DNA of 7,238 nt from an uncultured Clostridia bacterium. GTDB lineage: Bacteria; Bacillota; Clostridia; Christensenellales; Aristaeellaceae. The DNA lies in contig CANQGC010000143.1 of the NCBI GenBank assembly GCA_947600345.1, forward strand, positions 1 to 7,238. The letters run 5' to 3'. Position numbers and translations under genes: made by a program. The notes beneath the pieces were generated by a model. The model ran no database searches. It was given only the letters and a program-made list of their open reading frames with translations, and was not told the DNA's origin. Positions 1-5,296 of this stretch are shown one piece after another (position 1 is the stretch's first letter; each line of letters starts with the position of its first letter).

Positions 1-19
1 CAAGGGACGCTGTCCCTTG
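1..19. repeat. Perfect short hairpin (8-bp stem, 3-nt loop)
   Basis: Arms at 1-8 (CAAGGGAC) and 12-19 (GTCCCTTG) pair perfectly around a 3-nt loop. It lies downstream of the leuA stop on the minus strand, next to a second, longer hairpin. No T-run follows on either strand, so a role as an intrinsic terminator is not supported. It may start before the window edge. Confidence 0.7.
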
Positions 20-58
20 AGAATTCCTGCCAAGGAACCTGAGGTTCCTTGGATTCTC
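19..58. repeat. Long bulged hairpin downstream of leuA
   Basis: The inner arms at 30-39 and 43-52 are a perfect 10-bp stem closed by a 3-nt loop (TGA). The outer arms at 19-24 (GAGAAT) and 53-58 (ATTCTC) add six more pairs, with a 5-nt bulge at 25-29 on one side only. It sits 17 bp after the end of leuA. It could end or protect the leuA transcript, but there is no U-tract. An interspersed palindromic repeat is an equally good reading. Confidence 0.7.
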
Positions 59-74
59 CCTTCTGCTGTTGCGT

Positions 75-1781
75 TTAGGCGTTGGCTGCTTCTTCGTCCC
101 GATGCTCGATCGCCTTGGCGCGGTTGATCGCGCACAGTATGCCCTTGATCGAGGCCATCGAGATGTTATGGTCGATGCCCACGCCGAAGATGTCCCGGCC
201 CTTCTTATCCCGCAGCTGGATGTACGCCACCGCCTTGGAATCCGAGCCCGTGCTGATGGCGTGCTCCTTATAGTCGATGAAGTCGTACTTATCCATCCGC
301 TCGCCGTGGATCGCGTTGAAGAAGGCGTCGATCGGGCCGTTGCCGTCGCCGGTGACCTCGAAGATCGTGTCCTTATGCTGGAGCTTGCCATAGAAGTGGG
401 AGTGCGCCACGCCGTCCACCACGTCCGCGTTCAGCTTGTTGCTGATCAGGCGGTACGGGCCATCCACGTGCAGGTACTCCTTCTCGAACAGGCCGTAGAT
501 CACGTCGGGCTTGAGCTCCACGCCGCGGGCGTCGGACTCGTGCTGCACGATGGCGCCGAACTCCGGGTGCATGGCCTTGGGCATGTCGAAGCCGAACTTA
601 TGGTTCATGATGAACGCCGCGCCGCCCTTGCCGGACTGGCTATTGATGCGCACCGGCTCGTAGTTGCGGCCCAGGTCGGCGGGGTTGATGGGCAGATAGG
701 GCACCATCCACTTATCCGTGCCGGTCTCCTCCATGTAGTTGAAGCCCTTATTGATGGCATCCTGGTGGCTGCCGGAAAAGGCGGTGAACACCAGGTCGCC
801 CGCGTAGGGCTGGCGTTCCGGCACGCGCATCTTGGTGCAGCGCTGGTACATGTCGATGACCCGGTCCATGCGGCTGAAGTCCAGCTCGGGATCGACGCCC
901 TGGCTGTACATGTTGAGCGCCAGCGTGATCATGTCCACGTTGCCGGTGCGCTCGCCGTTGCCGAACAGGCAGGCTTCCACGCGCTCCGCGCCCGCGACGA
1001 GGCCCATCTCGGCGGTGGCCACGCCGCAGCCGCGGTCGTTGTGGGGGTGCAGCGAGATGATGGCGCGCTCGCGGCCCGGCAGCTTGCGAATGAAGTATTC
1101 GATCTCGTCGGCGAAGCGGTTAGGCATGCAGTTCTCCACGGTAGTGGGCAGGTTCAGGATCACCGGGTGCTCGGCGTCGGCGTGCAGGTGATCCAGCACC
1201 GCCGCGCAGATTTCCACGGCGGCGTCCATCTCGGTGCCCATGAAGGACTCCGGCGAGTACTCGAAGCGCAGGTCCATGCCGGAGGCCAGCACCGGCTGGG
1301 CCATCTCATAGATCAGGTCCGCGGCGTCGGTGGCGATCTTCTTGACGCCCGCCACGTCCGTGCGGAACACCACCTGGCGCTGGAGCGTGGAGGTGGAGTT
1401 ATAGAAGTGGAAGATCACGTGCTTCGCGCCCTGGATGGCCTCGAAGGTCTTGCGGATCAGGTGCTCGCGGGCCTGCACCAGCACCTGGATGGTCACGTCG
1501 TCCGGGATGTGGCCGCCCTCGATCAGCTCGCGGCAGATGGCGTAGTCGGTGTCGGACGCCGACGGGAAGCCGATCTCGACCTCCTTGACGCCGATCTCAT
1601 CCACCATCATGTGGAACATCTCGAGCTTCTCCTCCATGTTCATGGGGTCGATCAGCGCCTGGTTGCCGTCGCGCAGGTCCACCGAGCACCAGATGGGCGC
1701 CTTGGTGATGGACTTGTCCGGCCAGGTGCGGTTCTCGATGGGTTGCGGGACGAACGGAATGTACTTCTCATAGCCTTTCAT
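75..1781 (-). CDS. leuA: 2-isopropylmalate synthase (LeuA, long class)
   Basis: This 568-residue enzyme condenses acetyl-CoA with 3-methyl-2-oxobutanoate to give 2-isopropylmalate, the first committed step of leucine synthesis in the cytosol. Visible motifs are the DRE-TIM metallolyase start DLRDGNQ (residues 35-41), NLPTTVE (210-216), the metal-binding HPHND (245-249) and GNGERTGN (274-281). The C-terminal part (about 440-568, with GDGNGP near 478-483) matches the leucine-sensing regulatory domain. The length fits the longer LeuA class rather than the shorter roughly 510-residue class. The start at 1781 is chosen because a GGGAGGAA ribosome site lies just upstream. A longer reading from 1865 would run through the T-box terminator and is rejected. 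No other leucine gene follows within the window. Regulation is expected by the T-box leader and by leucine feedback. Confidence 0.97.
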   Translation of the reverse strand: MKGYEKYIPFVPQPIENRTWPDKSITKAPIWCSVDLRDGNQALIDPMNMEEKLEMFHMMVDEIGVKEVEIGFPSASDTDYAICRELIEGGHIPDDVTIQVLVQAREHLIRKTFEAIQGAKHVIFHFYNSTSTLQRQVVFRTDVAGVKKIATDAADLIYEMAQPVLASGMDLRFEYSPESFMGTEMDAAVEICAAVLDHLHADAEHPVILNLPTTVENCMPNRFADEIEYFIRKLPGRERAIISLHPHNDRGCGVATAEMGLVAGAERVEACLFGNGERTGNVDMITLALNMYSQGVDPELDFSRMDRVIDMYQRCTKMRVPERQPYAGDLVFTAFSGSHQDAINKGFNYMEETGTDKWMVPYLPINPADLGRNYEPVRINSQSGKGGAAFIMNHKFGFDMPKAMHPEFGAIVQHESDARGVELKPDVIYGLFEKEYLHVDGPYRLISNKLNADVVDGVAHSHFYGKLQHKDTIFEVTGDGNGPIDAFFNAIHGERMDKYDFIDYKEHAISTGSDSKAVAYIQLRDKKGRDIFGVGIDHNISMASIKGILCAINRAKAIEHRDEEAANA

Positions 1782-1822
1782 TGTCAATTCTTCCTCCCTG
1801 TATGACGGGTTCGAGGGGACAG

Positions 1823-1861
1823 AAAAACGCCCCTGACCCACGTATTCTGTGTCAGGGGCGT
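1823..1861 (-). terminator. Intrinsic terminator of the leuA T-box leader
   Basis: Arms at 1828-1837 and 1851-1860 form a perfect 10-bp GC-rich stem (CGCCCCTGAC in the transcript sense). It extends by one A-T pair and is followed on the minus strand by a run of five T. It lies about 40 bp before the leuA start, the expected place for premature termination when tRNA-Leu is charged. The antiterminator would form with the T-box just upstream and displace it. Confidence 0.93.
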
Positions 1862-2091
1862 GCAATCACGCGGTACCACCCTGCTTTGGCGGGCGCTTGC
1901 GCTGCCCCGCCCTCTGCGGCCTCCAACAAGGCCCCGGCTCGTAACGCTGCCGCTGCGGGCGCGCCTAGCAGAGGCATCCTTCAGCGCGCCAGCTCCGGGA
2001 AGAGCTATCCATCTCGCGACATCCACCGGCTCGCACCGCCCGCCGGCTCTCTGAAGGCATTCGCGAAATCTTATTTCCCTTCATCGCCTGT
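1823..2091 (-). promoter_or_regulatory. T-box leader controlling leuA (probable tRNA-Leu sensor)
   Basis: Read on the minus strand, the leader contains the T-box core AGGGTGGTACCGCG at about 1869-1883, directly before the terminator. Its UGGU would pair with an ACCA tRNA end, consistent with tRNA-Leu. A distal stem I element, AGAGAGCCGG with a GGTGCGAGCCGG loop side, lies at about 2026-2052. The TCGCGA arms at 2061-2066 and 2014-2019 and the GGGAA/TTCCC arms at 2075-2079 and 1997-2001 outline stem I. They leave a specifier loop whose 3' side contains CTC (Leu) at 2002-2004. A GC-rich stem III lies at 1888-1911. The T-box and terminator calls are firm. The exact specifier is inferred from the leuA context and this partial fold, because CTC directly abuts the lower stem rather than being followed by the usual purine. 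Confidence 0.93.
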
Positions 2092-2097
2092 ACGAAT

Positions 2098-2127
2098 ATT
2101 ATAGTGGAAACCGACAGTCTTTGTCAA
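2098..2127 (-). promoter_or_regulatory. Consensus sigma-A promoter of leuA
   Basis: On the minus strand, a perfect -35 box TTGACA (2122-2127) and a perfect -10 box TATAAT (2098-2103) are separated by 18 bp. Transcription would begin near 2091, giving a leader of about 310 nt up to the leuA start, which holds the whole T-box. Such a strong promoter fits control by termination rather than by initiation. Confidence 0.9.
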
Positions 2128-2161
2128 TGCTTCGACGGGAGGGGTGCAGAAACTTAATGAA

Positions 2162-2218
2162 GGGAAGGGCTGCGGGAAGATTTCCGCCCGCGCCGCCGCG
2201 AACCGTTCCGCCCTTCCC
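2162..2218. repeat. Inverted repeat after the HNH gene
   Basis: Arms GGGAAGGGC (2162-2170) and GCCCTTCCC (2210-2218) pair perfectly over a 39-nt GC-rich spacer that can fold further (for example GCGG near 2172 with CCGC near 2184). It lies 12 bp downstream of the HNH gene stop and upstream of the leuA promoter. It could end the HNH transcript, but only a weak T-containing stretch follows, so the terminator role is tentative. Confidence 0.5.
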
Positions 2219-2229
2219 GAGCGCCCCTC

Positions 2230-3198
2230 TCACATGACCTTCGCGCCCTTCGAGCGGTTGCACTTCCAGCAGAGCGTCTGCAGATTGCTCTCCTCGGTGA
2301 GACCACCTCTGGCGATGGGGATGATGTGGTCGATCTCCAACAGGAGGTTTGCCTCCCTTCGCGTCGAATTGCCACAGCGCCTGCAGGTGTAGTGATCCCG
2401 CTCCTTGATGTAGGTTCGCAGCTTGGATGTCATCAGCGCCCTCTGCCCGGCGGCGCTCTTTCTCCTCTTGATGTTCTCGTCAAGATACTTTACAAACCGC
2501 TCCAGCATCGGTATGTCCATCGTCGTCGTGAACTGCGCGCCGGCGTTTCCGCCGGAGGAAACGTACCGAAAGGTAAACTGGGGATAGTACAGTTCATTGA
2601 ACGCAATCTCTTCAAAGCCCAGGTTCTTCTCCAAATCCTTTGCCATGAAGATTCGAATCACTGCCGGTATTTTCGTCTTGACGCGTGAAAGTATCCTGTC
2701 CTTTTTGTTTTTCAGCAGCAGCTTGCCCTCTTCCGCCGCCGAAAAATTATTCAGCACTTCTTCGAACCTCGCCAGGGTCTTCTCATCCGGGGCGATGTTG
2801 AAATACTTGCAGATATACTTAAACGGCTGCTTCCGCGCGTTTCCGCATATCTGACGGCTGCAATCGTAGATGTTGGGCGCGAACTCTGCGTTGAAGCCCT
2901 TCTTTTGATATTTGTATTTGCTGATGTTCTCGAAGCGAGCCTCGCCGTAATCCGTCTTTTCCGCCTTCACGTAGGAGCGCCGCAATTCCTCGATGTGCGC
3001 GTTCAGGGCGTTGCAATCCGCGGTGTACTTCCGGATCGATGATCGAATCCTGCCAAACTCCTCTCCCCGAAAATACCACCGAGAATAAATCAGGATGAAT
3101 ACCAAAAACGGAATAGGAATCATCAGGAAGAGGGACACCAGCCAAATCAACGGGTTGGTAGCAAGATTCGTTGTCTCTTTAATCTTCTGTTCGTTCAC
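2230..3198 (-). CDS. Membrane-anchored HNH endonuclease-domain protein
   Basis: This 322-residue protein, counted from the chosen GTG, has one hydrophobic membrane segment (about residues 15-39). A charged, probably helical stretch follows, then an uncharacterised middle region with a YVSSGGNAG element, then a C-terminal HNH nuclease domain. The HNH domain has a zinc-knuckle pair CRRC (272-275) and CWKC (310-313), the catalytic-type DH (290-291) and N314. HNH domains cut nucleic acid with a metal ion; the substrate is unknown. GTG 3198 is preferred because GGAGG lies 9 nt upstream. An in-frame ATG at 3291 would add 31 residues but has no ribosome site and only about 15 nt of predicted leader. 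The gene is divergent from an XRE regulator, and its base composition is more AT-rich than the flanks, which hints at acquisition. A defence role is possible but not shown. Confidence 0.85.
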   Translation of the reverse strand: MNEQKIKETTNLATNPLIWLVSLFLMIPIPFLVFILIYSRWYFRGEEFGRIRSSIRKYTADCNALNAHIEELRRSYVKAEKTDYGEARFENISKYKYQKKGFNAEFAPNIYDCSRQICGNARKQPFKYICKYFNIAPDEKTLARFEEVLNNFSAAEEGKLLLKNKKDRILSRVKTKIPAVIRIFMAKDLEKNLGFEEIAFNELYYPQFTFRYVSSGGNAGAQFTTTMDIPMLERFVKYLDENIKRRKSAAGQRALMTSKLRTYIKERDHYTCRRCGNSTRREANLLLEIDHIIPIARGGLTEESNLQTLCWKCNRSKGAKVM

Positions 3199-3207
3199 AC
3201 CGGGCCG

Positions 3208-3214
3208 CCTCCTC
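3208..3214 (-). promoter_or_regulatory. Ribosome binding site that favours the GTG 3198 start
   Basis: On the minus strand the sequence reads GAGGAGG, with GGAGG at 3208-3212, placed 9 nt before GTG 3198. If the upstream ATG at 3291 were used, these bases would encode two adjacent AGG arginine codons. This is the main argument for the shorter HNH protein. Confidence 0.6.
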
Positions 3215-3293
3215 GATTGCGGTTCAAGCTGCCAGCCGAATCCATCGCCTTCGGGCGCGGCAAATGATGAACTATATTTGTCGAAGCCCATAT

Positions 3294-3314
3294 TTGCAAT
3301 TTATTCATTGCAAT
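3294..3314. promoter_or_regulatory. Operator pair 1: TTGCAAT-N7-TTGCAAT
   Basis: Two TTGCAAT copies lie at 3294-3300 and 3308-3314, exactly 14 bp apart start to start. They cover the predicted -10 edge and transcription start of the HNH gene promoter. The core TTGCAA is self-complementary, so each copy reads the same on both strands. The likely binder is the adjacent XRE protein. This is inferred from placement and from the identical spacing in the second pair. Confidence 0.65.
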
Positions 3315-3341
3315 TCTAGCAGAGATTGCGGATAAAATCAA
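3313..3341 (-). promoter_or_regulatory. Probable promoter of the HNH gene
   Basis: On the minus strand, TTGATT (-35, 3336-3341) and TAGAAT (-10, 3313-3318) are spaced by 17 bp. Transcription would start near 3306. The -10 box overlaps operator pair 1, so bound repressor would block polymerase. Confidence 0.6.
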
Positions 3342-3347
3342 GGTGCT

Positions 3348-3368
3348 TTGCAATATTATTCTTGCAAT
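3348..3368. promoter_or_regulatory. Operator pair 2: TTGCAAT-N7-TTGCAAT
   Basis: TTGCAAT copies at 3348-3354 and 3362-3368 repeat the 14-bp spacing of pair 1. They flank a -10-like TATTAT (3354-3359) that probably serves the XRE gene, so this pair would allow autorepression. It also lies just upstream of the HNH promoter -35 box. No good -35 box for the XRE gene was found. Confidence 0.65.
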
Positions 3369-3386
3369 TCGAGGGGAAGTGACGCC

Positions 3387-3632
3387 GTGCCAAGGATTCG
3401 ACAGGATATGAACATCGGTCGAAACATCCGCACGCTGCGCGTCGCTGCCGGAATGACGCAGGAACAGGTGGCCGCGAAGCTGCAGCTCGCGGGCTGCGAC
3501 ACCAGCCGGAGCATCTATTCGCAAATTGAATGTGGAACCTACGGCGTGCGCATGAGCGAGTTGGTTGCGCTCAAGCAAATCTTCGGCGTCGATTACAACG
3601 CCTTCTTTGCCGGGCTGGAAAGCGAGAAGTGA
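3387..3632 (+). CDS. Small XRE-family HTH transcriptional regulator
   Basis: This 81-residue protein consists almost entirely of one Cro/C1-type helix-turn-helix domain (about residues 11-68). The TQEQVAAKLQ helix (24-33) and the recognition region SRSIYSQIECG (40-50) are visible. The longer loop AGCDTS between the helices and the MPRIRQDMNIG start are typical of a small regulator family common in Clostridia. The GTG at 3387 is chosen because GAGGGGAAG lies at 3371-3379; an internal ATG at 3408 would also leave the domain intact. It is transcribed away from the membrane HNH gene, and the two share a region carrying paired TTGCAAT sites. A role as repressor of both genes is inferred. It has no visible ligand or protease domain. 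Confidence 0.9.
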   Translation: MPRIRQDMNIGRNIRTLRVAAGMTQEQVAAKLQLAGCDTSRSIYSQIECGTYGVRMSELVALKQIFGVDYNAFFAGLESEK

Positions 3633-3652
3633 GGGATAAGCTCCCTCACTTC
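3626..3652. terminator. Hairpin between convergent XRE and antitoxin genes
   Basis: Arms at 3626-3636 (GAAGTGAGGGA) and 3642-3652 pair perfectly over 11 bp with a 5-nt loop. The left arm includes the TGA stop of the XRE gene. It lies between two converging genes, the usual place for a shared terminator. The T-tract is poor on both strands, so efficiency is doubtful. Confidence 0.55.
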
Positions 3653-3694
3653 TTCCGGTTCTCCCTTGCGCACTCCTCGAGCTTGGCGCACGGC

Positions 3695-3985
3695 TCAGTT
3701 CTCTTGAATCGGCACCACTGCAAGCTTTTTCCCGAGCGGAACCAGCACCTTAATGAGCGTGGTCAGCGTGGGATTTCCCTTTCCCGCTTCCAGGCGGGCG
3801 AGCTGCGGCTGCTTGATCCCCGTGAGCTCCTCCAACTCCCGCTGGGACATGCCCTTTTCGTTGCGCGCCTCCACCAAGGCAGAAATCACTGCCACCCGCG
3901 CGTCGCTCTCCGCGATCTCCTCTTCGGTAAAGAGTTCCCGTTCCAATTCACGATCCCAGACGGGGAAGCCGTGCTCTCTATTCAT
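3695..3985 (-). CDS. XRE-family antitoxin (HigA-like) of a type II TA pair
   Basis: This 96-residue protein is expected to bind and neutralise the toxin encoded just upstream and to repress the shared promoter. The N-terminal part (about 1-32) is acidic and may contact the toxin. A helix-turn-helix domain spans about 33-90, with MSQRELEELTG (46-56) and the recognition helix IKQPQLARLEAGKGNPTL (57-74). The start at 3985 is set by GAGGTGGAG a few bases upstream, inside the toxin gene, and overlaps the toxin end by 8 bp, so translation is likely coupled. An in-frame upstream start at 4042 lies well inside the toxin gene and is rejected. Toxin-first order is typical of HigBA-type loci. Confidence 0.92.
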   Translation of the reverse strand: MNREHGFPVWDRELERELFTEEEIAESDARVAVISALVEARNEKGMSQRELEELTGIKQPQLARLEAGKGNPTLTTLIKVLVPLGKKLAVVPIQEN

Positions 3986-4343
3986 TTTCGCTCCACCTCT
4001 TCCTAAAGTCGTCCAACTCGCGCCTGGCCTGCTCCAATTCACGCCTTGGAGTCTTTTGCGTCTGCTTCATAAAGCTATGCAGAAGAACGAAGGAATCGCC
4101 CATCCACGCGGCAAAGAGGATGCGGTCGCGAATCGGGCGCAGTTCCCAAATCTCCCCGTCGAGGTGTTTGCAATGCGTCTCTGGCAATCGGGTGCCGTTT
4201 TCTTGCAGCGCCTTGATATAATCCTGAATCTTGGATAGTTTAATCCGGCTATCCTTGCTGTGGCTTTCAGCGAGCTCCCGCATGTAATCCAAGACGGGCG
4301 CCCTTCCACTGCGCTCTTCATAAAACAGAATTCTGTAGGCCAT
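3978..4343 (-). CDS. RelE/ParE-superfamily toxin (HigB-like, Gp49-type)
   Basis: This 121-residue protein has the features of the phage Gp49-like/HigB toxin family, which are mostly ribosome-dependent mRNA interferases acting in the cytosol. Visible elements are the N-terminal strand YRILFYEE, the ETHCKHLDGEIWELRP strand region (55-70), RILFAAW (74-80), FVLLHSFMKQTQKTP (85-99) and the following helix RRELEQARREL. Length is normal for the family and no truncation is seen. An in-frame TAG immediately before ATG 4343 fixes the start at or after this codon. The nearest good ribosome site (GGAGAGG) is rather far, about 15 nt, so toxin translation may be weak. It is first gene of the operon, behind a strong promoter and probable operator, with the antitoxin overlapping its end. 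Confidence 0.92.
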   Translation of the reverse strand: MAYRILFYEERSGRAPVLDYMRELAESHSKDSRIKLSKIQDYIKALQENGTRLPETHCKHLDGEIWELRPIRDRILFAAWMGDSFVLLHSFMKQTQKTPRRELEQARRELDDFRKRWSENE

Positions 4344-4368
4344 CTATCCGATTGCTTTCCTCTCCTCA

Positions 4369-4397
4369 ACTATAACATATAAGTTATCACATGTCAA
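4369..4397 (-). promoter_or_regulatory. Promoter of the toxin-antitoxin operon
   Basis: On the minus strand, a perfect -35 TTGACA (4392-4397) and -10 TATAGT (4369-4374) are spaced by 17 bp. Transcription would start about 20 bp before the toxin start. The promoter overlaps inverted repeats that could serve as antitoxin operators. Confidence 0.85.
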
Positions 4398-4414
4398 GTA
4401 TACTTCGGTGATAA
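4372..4414. promoter_or_regulatory. Probable antitoxin operator: nested inverted repeats
   Basis: Three symmetric elements lie in and around the toxin-antitoxin promoter. ATAAC-N6-GTTAT (4372-4387) lies over the -10 box and spacer. A perfect palindrome AAGTATACTT (4396-4405) lies at the -35 edge. TTATCAC (4384-4390) is repeated inverted as GTGATAA (4408-4414). Autoregulation by the XRE antitoxin is the known pattern for this family. Which element is the true site cannot be decided here. Confidence 0.6.
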
Positions 4415-4465
4415 ACCGCCATCATGCTTAGACATTCGTATTCTGCTTGCGCAATGGCGCCACGC

Positions 4466-5224
4466 TCAGATGAACAGCTCGTTCTGCTTGGGTTCGGCGC
4501 AGGCCTTCCTGATCGCCAGCGCGGCGATGGAGACCATGGCGGCGTTGAGCTTGCGCGCGCCCTGGGGGCAGATGGAGACGCAGCGCATGCAGGAGACGCA
4601 GCGCTTCGCGTCGGTCGATTTGGGCGACTTCGGGTCGATCGCTCCCACCGGGCAGCGCCTCGCGCACAGGCCGCACTCGGTGCAGCCGGAGCCCGCCTTC
4701 GGCACGAGGCCCGCGCCGCCCGCCTTCTTGTAGGGCCGGTTGCCGGGGATGGCGGGCTTCGCACAGTCGCCGCTCCGAAGCTTTTCGATTACCTTCTCCG
4801 CAAAGGCGGCGAGCTGCTCGCAATCCGCGCGGTTCGGCCGCCCGGCGGCGTACTGATGCATGATGGAGTGCTCCGCCACGGCGGAGACGGCGGCGATCAC
4901 CCGGAAGTCGCACCGCTCGGCGGCGTCCTCCATCTGGACGAGCGTGTCCTCATAGGCGCGGTTGCCGTAGACGGCGGCGAGCGCGCACCGCGCGCCGTTG
5001 CCCCTGATCCGCTCGAGCCGCTCGATGGCGACCCGCGGCGCGAGTCCCCCGAACGACGGCATGGCGATCAGCGCCACGTCCTCCGGCTGGAGGGCGAGCC
5101 CCGCCCAGGCTCCGTTCGGGTCGGACAGATCGACCGTCTCGGCGGGCAGCCAATCCTTCGCGATGGCCGCCGCGACTTTAGCCGTCCCTCCCGTGGGACT
5201 AAAGATGATGCGCACAAACCGCAT
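4466..5224 (-). CDS. EFR1-type protein: flavodoxin-like domain plus 2[4Fe-4S] ferredoxin
   Basis: This 252-residue cytosolic redox protein begins with a flavodoxin-like fold whose phosphate-binding loop is SPTGGTAK (9-16). It ends with a bacterial ferredoxin domain with two CxxCxxCxxxC motifs: cysteines 181, 184, 187, 191 and 209, 212, 215, 219. Each is expected to hold a 4Fe-4S cluster. This architecture matches the EFR1-family ferredoxins of anaerobes. The electron partner is not known from sequence. The start at 5224 is preferred because GGGGGAG lies 5 nt upstream; a longer reading from 5269 would add 15 residues with no good site. It follows the secreted peptidoglycan-binding gene by 72 bp on the same strand, with a GC hairpin between, so cotranscription is possible but a functional link is not evident. 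Confidence 0.93.
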   Translation of the reverse strand: MRFVRIIFSPTGGTAKVAAAIAKDWLPAETVDLSDPNGAWAGLALQPEDVALIAMPSFGGLAPRVAIERLERIRGNGARCALAAVYGNRAYEDTLVQMEDAAERCDFRVIAAVSAVAEHSIMHQYAAGRPNRADCEQLAAFAEKVIEKLRSGDCAKPAIPGNRPYKKAGGAGLVPKAGSGCTECGLCARRCPVGAIDPKSPKSTDAKRCVSCMRCVSICPQGARKLNAAMVSIAALAIRKACAEPKQNELFI

Positions 5225-5273
5225 GCACACTCCCCCTTCGATGTCGATTTCAGCGCGGAACAAGCTCACCGGG

Positions 5274-5295
5274 CGCAGCCGGAGCGTCCGGCGCG
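5274..5295. repeat. GC-rich hairpin after the peptidoglycan-binding gene
   Basis: Arms GCCGGA (5278-5283) and TCCGGC (5287-5292) pair around GCG. Three more pairs (5274-5276 with 5293-5295) form past one bulged A. It begins directly beyond the TAG stop of the upstream gene on the minus strand. There is no T-run, so it could attenuate or stabilise rather than end transcription. Confidence 0.45.
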
Positions 5296-5296
5296 G

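Noticed and set aside
69..1805. A 578-codon open frame on the plus strand opposite leuA
   Set aside because: leuA is certain by motif on the other strand. The plus frame has the same biased composition and no recognisable protein features.
1782..1865. An N-terminal extension of LeuA starting at 1865
   Set aside because: It would be translated from the T-box terminator stem and skips the good ribosome site at about 1791-1798.
3294..3368. TTGCAAT copies as DnaA boxes or an origin
   Set aside because: They do not match the DnaA box (TTATCCACA), and paired spacing beside an HTH gene is better explained by operators.
3986..4042. A longer antitoxin starting at 4042
   Set aside because: It would overlap the toxin gene by 65 bases. 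The start at 3985 has a proper ribosome site and gives a normal antitoxin length.
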